DNA of 64,000 bases, taken from the NCBI GenBank assembly GCA_009809945.1, contig WTPW01001004.1, forward strand, positions 4,822 to 68,821, given 5' to 3'. Below are positions 56,394-64,000 of the stretch, in pieces. Origin of the DNA: Gigaspora margarita (Eukaryota > Glomeromycota > Glomeromycetes > Diversisporales > Gigasporaceae). Numbering within the stretch: position 1 is the first letter of the stretch; every line of letters begins with the position of its first letter. The position numbers were made by a program, and so were the translations under genes. The notes beneath the pieces were generated by a model. That model was not told the origin of the DNA. It did not search any database and worked only from the letters and a program-made list of their open reading frames with translations.

Positions 56394-57660
56394 AATGGGC
56401 CAGGCCAAACCCGGTAGTTTGTGGGTTGGGCTGGGCCTGGGCCAGGCCTGGGCCCAAAATTTAGGCCCGTGATTAATTGGGCCGGGCTTGGGTTGGGTTT
56501 GTAAAATAGTGGGCTGGGCCTGGGCCCAAATTTTTAGGCCTGTGATTAATTGGGTCAGGCTTGGGTTGGGCTTGTAAAATAATGAGCTGGGCTCAGGTAT
56601 TATAAAGAGGCCTGATAAAACCTGGTAATACCCATTAAAAATATATAGTTCCTATTGATTAGAGATAGTTTAAATTAGATATTAAAATTTTATTTCTTTA
56701 CATACCAAACATATTGGCTAAGTATTCAAAATAACAATAACGATAATAAATACTAAAATCATTAACTAAGAACTTATCAAAAAATATATATAGAAATAAC
56801 TGACCCTAACCGGTTATAAAATAGCCAATTGACTTTATATAGTCTTAGTTCGATCTTTTTCTTTGTGTCTTATACAAATATAGGCATAATTTGACTTTTT
56901 CATCATATATATCCACTAACTATCTATGCCTTGAAATTAGTTTAATAATAAAAAAAATAAATCTTTAATTCTACTATTTTTTTTGCTTGGTTTGTAATTA
57001 AATACAAAAATAGAAACAAAACCACATGGAAATTAGATTTTTTAAATTAATTTAAAAGAACATTGCCCTTTTTTTTTGAAGAACAATATTACACTACACT
57101 AAAACAATTACTCATAACTATTTCATTTACACTTCTATAATTATCTGTAACTAAAATGAGCATGGAATCAAATATTAATGAAAATGAGAGTTCAGACAAA
57201 ACTCCTGCTATTAAGAAACGTAAAACAGGCAATGTTGAGTCATGGGTATTCAAACAAGGACATTTTGTCAAAAATACCCCTCAAAGTAAGAATTTAAATA
57301 ATCAATAAATTATATTTAATATATTAAATCTCAACATCATTATGATATTAGAGGACTGCGCCCAATGCACATATTGTAAAAATGATTTTAAATACGATGC
57401 TAAATAGGCACAAGTGCTATGATCCATCACTTAAAAAATACCAAATGCAGAAAAACTTTAAAGATGAATCGCAGCAACAATTGCAAATACAACTTTCTAC
57501 ATCTGGTATTGTTAATTCATCACCAAAATTTGCACAGGGATTACTATCGATTTTTATCAGTTATTGGTTAGTAATCGATTTAAATCCACCTGACGAGGAC
57601 TATCAATTAAAATAGTAATCAATAATAATCGATAGATATCAGATTAAAAAATTACGATTA
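56394..57660 (+). mobile_element. 5' part of a hAT-like element
   Basis: It begins TAGGGTTTGCAATGGGCC, a hAT-type terminus, followed by two GC-rich direct repeats of about 85 bp (56427-56590; GGGCTGGGCCTGGGCCC, GTGATTAATTGGG) and then the transposase start at 57156. The reverse complement of the left terminus is not found downstream, so the right end is missing. Confidence 0.55.
57156..57615 (+). pseudogene. N-terminal fragment of a hAT transposase
   Basis: Exon 1 (57156-57285) encodes MSMESNINENESSDKTPAI, KKRKTGNVESWVFKQGHF; an intron 57286-57351 has GT-AG ends; exon 2 starts KDCAQCTYCKNDFKYDAK, the first half of a BED-type zinc finger, then meets a stop. In another frame the finger continues (AMIHHLKKYQ), which points to a frameshift. 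Everything after the linker is missing. Confidence 0.6.
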
Positions 57661-57783
57661 GTATCGTTTAATAATGAATAATGATTCTAATCAATTTTTT
57701 CTAATTGTACCAATATCACGATTAGTATCATTTAATAATGAATAATGATTCTAATCGATTTTTTCTAATTGTACCAATATCAA
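57654..57783. repeat. 64-bp tandem duplication
   Basis: Two copies of a unit with ACGATTAGTATC, TTTAATAATGAATAATGATT and TCTAATTGTACCAATATC, differing at two or three bases. Confidence 0.85.
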
Positions 57784-57952
57784 TACTATTTAATACTATT
57801 ATACTTTATACTTATTACTCATATTTAGTAAATTAATATTAATATCAAATATTAATTTTTATAATGCAGACAAATGCAATTTGAATTTTATTGATTATAA
57901 GAAATATATATCGCTAAATTACATACAACGAATATGACTAATTAAAACTATA

Positions 57953-60831
57953 CTAATCATCATAATTATCAAGCCCAAACAATTCCTCCAATTCTTCCTG
58001 CGAAAGACCCTGAGAAGATATCCTAGATTCTGATTCAGGAGTATTTTGCCGTGAATCAGAAGGGTGCTGAACCTCTGATTCATTATTCGTAATTGTTTCA
58101 GACGAATTATACGACGGACCACCGTTATTAAAATCGTTCTATATTTATTAAAACGTTAGTATAGTTCAAAATATTATATGATAAAGAAATAAAAAAATGG
58201 TAAATATATACAAGATACTTCTCTATACGAGGTTTCATATTTTTCTCGTCACATGTAATGCTCTTGGATTTCNAAAGACCCTGAGAAGATATCCTAGATT
58301 CTGATTCAGGAGTATTTTGCCGTGAATCAGAAGGGTGCTGAACCTCTGATTCATTATTCGTAATTGTTTCAGACGAATTATACGACGGACCACCGTTATT
58401 AAAATCGTTCTATATTTATTAAAACGTTAGTATAGTTCAAAATATTATATGATAAAGAAATAAAAAAATGGTAAATATATACAAGATACTTCTCTATACA
58501 AGGTTTCATATTTTTCTCATCACATATAATGCTCTTGGATTTCAGATTTAAAAATATGTCACATACCACAAGTGAAAAAGCACAATGTTCACTTGTTAGG
58601 GTGGGAACCAGTGTTTAAAATAGAAATTTTAATTTACCGGTACATGCACCTGTTGTATAAAAAAATACTGGTTCAAAAAAAAAACCTGCATTAGTAGAAA
58701 ATGATCATCAGATCATTGGGGGCATATAGATGCACGCACCAGTTACTTCAAAAAATTCTGGATCATGCACCGTTTGTTGCACCGGCCCAATTTTAAAATA
58801 CCAGTATATGCAATATAAAAAACGGTAGATCTGGATTTTTATCATGCTATTTTATACACTGGTGGGAACCGTAGTTTCTGAAAATGCAGCCCTTGCTATC
58901 TCAGAGATCCAGAACACATTTTTACTGTTTGTTTCAAACAATAAGCGATGACACTCGCCTATTTTTGGATTTTCTTTCCATTTTACAATTATGGAGGCCT
59001 TGGTGTTGCTTTTCAAGGAGGGCAACTGTTCCGAACTAAAAACTTTCCACATAGCTGACCTAACGCTCTGCAATGCTGCACCTCGATTATTCTTCATTTT
59101 TTGAAGGAGCTATTATCACAAATTTATTAAGTTAGAATGATTAAAATAGTAATTAATAATATCATAATGAAAAGACGACAATGATATTAATTGTTATCGT
59201 TAGTAATCAATAAAATAACAAGATTAAAAAAATATATATATTATCGATTAATAACATACCGCACTATACCATTCACCATGAAAACAGTTCGTAAACTGAT
59301 TCGAACTCATACTTCGCATAAAATCAGGAAGTTTCTCCTCAAGGTAACTCTTCAACGCCTCCTTCAGTACACTCTGGTCTGGGTAAACATGGTACAGAAA
59401 TAAATGTTTTACAACGCCAGTATATATCCCCTTTAAAAAAAAATAAAAAAAAACAAAAAACATTTACAACGAATATATTCGATATAAAAAAAAAAATATT
59501 TAGAAAGAATTCACTTACGTCCATTACTTGAGGGGAGAGTTCATTCTCTTGCTCGTCTCTTTTTCTCTTTAGTTCAGTTTTTATTTCTCGAACATCTTCA
59601 TTGAGCCATTTGAGTAATAGGTACAGCTGCTGATTTTGGGTATAGAGCCTTCCAAATTCTTGCCGGTAGCGGTGGTGGTGACGGTCTTATTTTTTTTTTT
59701 GTTTTATTAAAAAAAAAAAAAAGAAGTTTCTCATTAATAAAAAAAAAAGGTTTCCATTCGAAGAAAAACAAAAAAAACAAAAGGCTTATATATCATGTAT
59801 AGGACCCTGGACATATAGTACAGAGGTCATACGTTACGCATTTCAGCAAAAACCCCCAAAATTTGAGAAGCAAAAAAACAGTTTTTGGCAATTATCTTGG
59901 CATCCAGTGGTCCAATTTGAATGAACCTTTTTTTAAAATAAAGCTCTCAGTAAGGCGCATCTAACAAAAAAACGTTCATTCAATTCTGATTACTGGATCG
60001 GAAGTTATTTAAGTAAATAGATTTTGACATTTTCAGCAAATTAGGTCAAAATTGGCCAAAATCCAGTTATGACCTATATGAAAGATGTCTGGGGTCCTTC
60101 ATGTATTGAAATTTTACCAGTACGTGTGCATTTTGTTTGGTTGATCTTTCACGTGATCTTTCTTGATTGGTTGATCTTTCACGGGATCTTCCTCGATGTT
60201 CTGGATCAGATGAACGCTGCGGTGAGGAATGATTTCCATCGTTATTCTGGGATTCATAGTAAGAAGGTGGGAGTGCTTGAGAAGGTTGACGAGAAGGTTG
60301 ACGAGATTGTTGATGAGATTGTTGATGAGAGCATTTGCAAGAGTGTTGTTGAGATGTTTGTTGTTGGCAACTTCTTCCACTCATTTTGGAGAAAATGCTT
60401 TGTACGATTAAAATACTTTCCGATGATGAATCATAATCATTACAATAAGTATTATAAGGTTGTTTTTGAGGATTAGCATTAGTAGATGTTTGTTGATGAT
60501 AATCGGAATTATATGGTGTATTAGAAACCGGTTGAGATGGTTGAAAACGAAAAGTATAAGGTGTTTGTTGGGGATTAGAGGAATCATAAGAAACTGATTG
60601 AGAACGAACATTTAGAGATGGTTGTTTAGAGTTAAAAACTGATTGAGAACAAACAGTTTGAGGTGGTTCATTATTATGTAGTGTATTAGGAGTAGTGGAA
60701 GGTAAGTTTTTTGTATTTTTTATTGTTCCAAAATTACAAAAAAGTATTTTAAAAATGTCTTTACCTTCAAATGCTAGAAATTCGTTGTATTTAAATAATT
60801 GTAAAGGCTTTCGTAAGCAGGGAAAAAAAAA
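57953..60831 (-). CDS. unrecognised multi-exon gene, probably disrupted
   Basis: Read on the minus strand: an open Q/S/P-rich N-terminal part (60831 to 60118; TPYTFRFQPSQPVSNTPYNS, RSCQQQTSQQHSCKCS, RSRERSTNQERSRERS); a coiled-coil exon (59685-59519; QNQQLYLLLKWLNEDVREIK, TELKRKRDEQENELSPQVMD) ending at GTAAGT; an exon 59430-59260 (VVKHLFLYHVYPDQSVLKEA, KSYLEEKLPDFMRSMSSNQF); an exon from 59109 (RGAALQSVRSAMWKVFSSEQ, KENPKIGECHRLLFE) that is split by a hAT MITE and continues to 58567; and a C-terminal exon 58138-57953 (SQGLSQEELEELFGLDNYDD, stop). The start codon is uncertain; the first in-frame ATG is at 60384. I do not recognise the family. The exon-splitting MITE and the unclear phase at two junctions suggest the gene is no longer intact. 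A host gene family or a transposon-derived gene are both possible. Confidence 0.55.
58003..58544. repeat. 271-bp duplication joined at an N
   Basis: 58003-58272 is repeated at 58274-58544 with only about five differences (for example CTCTATACGAGG versus CTCTATACAAGG). A single N (58273) sits exactly at the junction. It repeats part of the last exon and intron of the minus-strand gene. A scaffolding overlap between two contigs or alleles is as likely as a real tandem duplication. Confidence 0.85.
58609..58861. mobile_element. hAT-type MITE inside a coding exon
   Basis: CAGTGTTTAAAATAG and CTATTTTATACACTG are inverted ends, with GTGGGAAC on both sides (58601-58608 and 58862-58869). The minus-strand coding sequence stays in frame if the element and one duplication are set aside (ETTVP before, TLTSEHCAFSLV after), followed by a GTATGT donor, which supports insertion into an exon. 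Confidence 0.85.
59801..60098. mobile_element. AGGACC-family MITE, copy 3 (inverted)
   Basis: AGGACCCTGGACATATAG and GATGTCTGGGGTCCT, with TCATGTAT on both sides (59793-59800 and 60099-60106). It lies in what is probably an intron of the minus-strand gene (donor near 60117). Confidence 0.85.
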
Positions 60832-61076
60832 TTAAAACGTAATGATGAAAAACGTAATGAAAGAAAAAAAAAGATACTTATCTTATTTGTATACTTATCT
60901 CATTGTAAGCAGGAAAAAAAAATAAAAAATAATAAAACATAATGATGAAAAACATACGATTGAAAAAGATTTAAATGATTAAAACGTAACTAAAGAAAAG
61001 AAATTTGAAATATACTTATTTGTTGTTTTGATCATTATACTTGTAATGAGATCTATCGCGTGGCTGAGTTGAATGA
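60832..61076. other. 5' flank of the minus-strand gene
   Basis: Two direct copies of AAGCAGGRAAAAAAAA, AAACRTAATGATGAAAAAC about 85 bp apart (60816 and 60906). No gene seen. Confidence 0.45.
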
Positions 61077-61207
61077 GAAAACCTGAGTCATCGGGCTTTC
61101 AATTATATTTTGTAACAGACATAATCAATTCAATTTATTAGGTAATAAATTAAATCGATTATGTCTGTTACAAAAGATAATTGAAAGCCTGATGGCTCGG
61201 GGTTTTC
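61077..61207. mobile_element. foldback MITE, 131 bp
   Basis: GAAAACCTGAGTCATCGGGC pairs with GCCTGATGGCTCGGGGTTTTC; the arms of about 60 bp include TTTCAATTAT and TGTAACAGACATAATC. Confidence 0.75.
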
Positions 61208-61560
61208 TTTGGCAGCTCTCATTTAATGTTGCACATGTTAGGTCACGTATAATATGACACTAGTTGTTTACGATGTTTTCTCGTGTATGAAATTCGTTTG
61301 AAAAATAAAGTTAAATTAATTTAAATCGATATAAATCAATATAAATAGATACAAACAGATACAAAGCAAATTCTCTGAATATTATACATTCTTACGGATT
61401 TTCTTTCTTTGATCCTTTATAATTGATAATCACTTTAATTCAATATTCTTTTTTTTTTACTTTTTATCATTTGTCGTTTACCCTTCTCTTTAAAACTGAG
61501 GAACAGAATCCAGTCTAGGTTCTGGTGTCCTAGCGCCCTTTTATTTTCTTATTTTATCTC
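61208..61560. other. upstream region of the Plavaka-like element gene
   Basis: No gene. The left end of the Plavaka-like element may lie here but was not recognised. A direct run of ATAAATMGATACAAA words lies at 61325-61372. Confidence 0.4.
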
Positions 61561-61891
61561 TTTTTCCTTCGCTTGATTTCGCTTAATATCGTTATTGTCA
61601 GTTTTATCTTTCACCTTTCGATCTCTCTATCCTCTTTATTTATTTTATTCACTCAATTCACTTTTATTTCTTTTTCTTATTCTCTCATTTGCTTTTTTTT
61701 TATTTCTTTCATTTATTTCGCTTTCTTTTGCTTTCATATTTTTTTTCTCTTTTGTTTTTTTCGCCTTTTAACCGTTATTATTTGCTTCCTCTCTTTCTCT
61801 TATTTGCTTTCTTTTCCCTATTTCTTTCACTACTTTACTTTATTTCTCTTCAGTTTTTCTCTACTTTTCCGTTTCTCTATTTTTTTTCAAA
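61561..61891 (+). promoter_or_regulatory. pyrimidine-rich leader
   Basis: Over 300 bases of almost pure C/T on the + strand run directly into CAAA-ATG at 61892. Pyrimidine-rich promoters and leaders before the start codon are common in fungal genes. The long open frames over this tract (61573-61923, 61689-62096) reflect the lack of A and are not genes. Confidence 0.5.
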
Positions 61892-63012
61892 ATGCGTTGG
61901 CAATGTCCTTATTGTCCTCGTGATTTTTCAAAATCTAGTTCATTATCTCAACACATTTCTCAAAGTCATCCTTATATTAATGAGGCAAGTCAAACTGATC
62001 TTGACGAGCAAGTGGATGCTAGCATTTATAATCTTCCAGATTATAGTTCTAGTTATGATTCTTATACAGATGAATCTTCTATCATATATGGAGTAAATTA
62101 GTAATAATTTGTTAATAAAGTTTTAAAATGATAATTAATGATTATACTTAAATAAGGACTAAGTTATGTCAGATTCTGGGTTAGATTCTCCCATGCAAAC
62201 AGAAAATAACTATGATGAAAATTCAATGATATATGAAGTTAGTTGTATTATAAATGCTATTATAAGTTATAAAACGCTATATAATGATTGTATGAATAAG
62301 TTATAAAATGTTATGTAATAATTGTATGTTAGAACGAAGACGTATCAGCATCACCTCACTCTGATATTTCTGATATGGAAACAGAGCATCTTTTGGCAGA
62401 TTCTGAGTCTTCTTTCATACCTATCGAAATTGATCCAGAAGACTACAAAGGTGCTTCACCCGATGATGCAATTCATAACCTTCTACATCCACATGAAGTT
62501 TCTTGGCGCAACGATGCATATCGTGAATTTATGGAAATTATCAGTAAACATCAACTGTCTAATTCAGTTGGTGATGCTTTTATAAAATTTTTCAATAAGC
62601 ATTCAAACCTGGATGTTTCGCCTCTCCCTCTAACAACAAAGTTTGGAAAGGAATTTCTGGATAATTCAACAATCCCTCACATGATGTTCAAAGAAATTCC
62701 TATTATAACGTTTTAAGGCGTTAAGTACACATTTTACTATTAATCATTAATAAAGACAATAAAGTCTTTATTAATGATCGATAGTATAAATCAGCAATTA
62801 GTTCTTAAATTTGTAAATAAAAGGGNGATAAGAAATAACGTAGAATNCCNTATCTTTGAAGAGCAATATAATTGNCTCTGGTGGGAACGAGAAGAATCGT
62901 CATTACTTCTTGGGCAACGATTACTATCGATAATCCTTTATTCTGATGCAACAACTCTAGACCATATGGGAAAATCTTCCGGACACTCCATATTTTTATC
63001 TTTAGGTAACAT

Positions 63013-63085
63013 TAGTGTTTAGAATCAGTTTTATTTTCATAATATAAAATCAGTTTTAATCAAATAAAACCGGTTTTAAACTCTA
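63013..63085. mobile_element. 73-bp hAT-type MITE in the Plavaka gene
   Basis: TAGTGTTTAGAATCAGTTTT and the right end GGTTTTAAACTCTA, with GGTAACAT on both sides (63005-63012 and 63086-63093). It interrupts the reading SLGNI-PNS. It is among the smallest recognisable insertions in the window. Confidence 0.85.
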
Positions 63086-63594
63086 GGTAACATTCCCAAC
63101 TCCCAGTGAAACAAGCCAGAATCTAAAGCTTTAATCGGATACCTACCTATCTTAAAGGCTAAAGATTCCACAACAAAAAATTATAAAGAGTTTCGAAAAT
63201 TACGAAAAAAAGTCTTTCATGAATGTTTACGAAATTTACTCAGGCCCTTTGCTGATGGTCCGAAGCTTAATTTCATCATTCGTGGTAACTTAATACTATT
63301 TGCCCACAAATTTCAATGTTACTGGCTGATTTGCTTAAGGCCAGTAAGATGGCTAACGTTTACCAGTCATCTGCATCAAGAAGTCCTTGTTATTCGTGTT
63401 TAGTATCGAGGGATGACTTNAAAAATATTAACTTGACTAATATACCNTCAANAANACCTAATTATATNAAAAAAGTAATAGAGGATGGTGAAGGAAAGTA
63501 TTATTCAATTCATCCTGAACCAAATGCATTTTGGGAAATAAGGTATAAATTAAAGTTAATTAGGGTTTATTAGCTTAAGTAAACTAATAAATGC

Positions 63595-63622
63595 ATTATT
63601 ATTATTATTATTATTATTATTT
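63595..63622. repeat. (ATT)n microsatellite in an intron
   Basis: About nine ATT triplets within the intron at 63543-63650. Confidence 0.9.
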
Positions 63623-64000
63623 ATAAGTAAATGCATTTTTTTGCTTTTAGCAACTTTAATATATACAAGGCTATCGTCCCTGATCGAATGCATACCTTAG
63701 ATCTTGGTCTCTTTAAGTATATGCTAGACTATACTAAAGAACTTCTAAACGACCAGTGTGAAAGACAAGTAATGCAAATCTTTGAGCAATGATTAACACT
63801 GATTCCTAGGCATAAAAGTCTCAAAATATTGAAAAATATATCTGAAATAACATGCATGACAGCAGATGAATTAAGAAATTTATTAAAGTAATATTTTTCG
63901 CGCTTGACAACCTATATAAAGATTATAGGAAGCCAGGAATTAGTAATGAACAGTTATGCTGCGTACATTACAAATTTCTTCGGATGTATATTGCATCACG

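Larger units (their letters stand above)
61892..64000 (+). pseudogene. Plavaka-like (KDZ) transposase gene, broken, runs off the window
   Basis: The first exon (61892-62092) has a C2H2 finger (WQCPYCPRDFSKSSSLSQHI, then SQSH), after which two short acidic exons lead to an exon from 62333 (HNLLHPHEVSWRNDAYREF; FGKEFLDNSTIPHMMFKEI). Later parts carry Plavaka-type motifs: LLSIILYSDATTLDHMGKSS, SIFLSLGNI, a SPCYSCLVSRDD cysteine block, and VPDRMHTLDLGLFKYML. An intron fits at 63543-63650, with an ATT microsatellite inside. Stops occur at 62714-62716, about 62741, near 63110 and at 63790, and a hAT MITE splits the frame at 63013. Several N bases add uncertainty. Plavaka elements are DNA transposons with CACTA-like ends, common in fungi. 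The 3' half is outside. Confidence 0.75.

Noticed and set aside
60069-60476. Plus-strand frame of 135 aa
   Set aside because: It is antisense to the Q/S-rich exon of the minus-strand gene and runs into a MITE.
61573-62096. Frames of 116 and 135 aa before and over the Plavaka start
   Set aside because: They come from a pyrimidine-rich leader and overlap the C2H2 exon in other frames.

Overview
The window looks like nuclear DNA of an arbuscular mycorrhizal fungus of the Rhizophagus type (Glomeromycotina). This is an inference from gene content and base composition. The DNA is extremely AT-rich. The recognisable host genes belong to families expanded in those fungi: Sel1-repeat proteins, tyrosine-kinase-like (TKL-type) protein kinases with short introns, and F-box proteins with leucine-rich C-terminal halves. 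Almost everything else is DNA transposons and their non-autonomous foldback derivatives (MITEs). Scattered N bases show a draft assembly.

Layout. 1-4.9 kb: no gene, old repeats. 5.0-7.3 kb: a Sel1-repeat gene with one in-frame stop near its N-terminus, a palindromic MITE, and a protein kinase remnant that begins directly at the MITE edge. 8.4-11.1 kb and 24.5-26.8 kb: an F-box paralogue array of two intact genes and two broken copies, with a shared promoter-like block. The 11.1-24.4 kb between them is gene-free and filled with MITEs, including a 2.2 kb PIF/Harbinger-like element. 26.8-39.5 kb: a stack of elements nested four deep, decayed Sel1 and hAT fragments, and 1-2 kb palindromes. 39.70-45.97 kb: a full-length hAT transposon with 8-bp target duplications, octanucleotide arrays at both ends and a multi-exon, broken transposase gene. 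46.7-47.9 kb: MITEs.

47.99-51.16 kb is the most interesting locus. An eight-exon gene model of 766 residues stays in phase at every splice junction. It encodes an active-looking protein kinase, then a helical region resembling the N-terminal four-helix bundle of MLKL, then a second kinase domain that has lost its catalytic residues. An executioner-like module (bundle plus pseudokinase) is thus fused behind a potential activating kinase, which recalls the animal RIPK3/MLKL necroptosis pair in one polypeptide.

51.5-57.8 kb: duplicated intergenic blocks, a hAT MITE, a pogo-like palindrome, a tRNA-derived SINE hit by a MITE, and the 5' part of a hAT element. 57.9-60.8 kb: an unrecognised minus-strand multi-exon gene hit by two MITEs, with a 271-bp duplication at an N that may be an assembly join. 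61.9-64.0 kb: the 5' part of a Plavaka-like (KDZ superfamily) transposase gene, itself hit by a 73-bp hAT MITE and running off the window.

Many insertion events can be read from exact target duplications: GTTAAAGC, GGTGATTG, GTTATACC, GTCTGAAG, GACTAAGG, GTGGGAAC and GGTAACAT for hAT-type; TA for Tc1/mariner/pogo-type; TTA or TAA for PIF/Harbinger-type. This gives a relative insertion history for the region.
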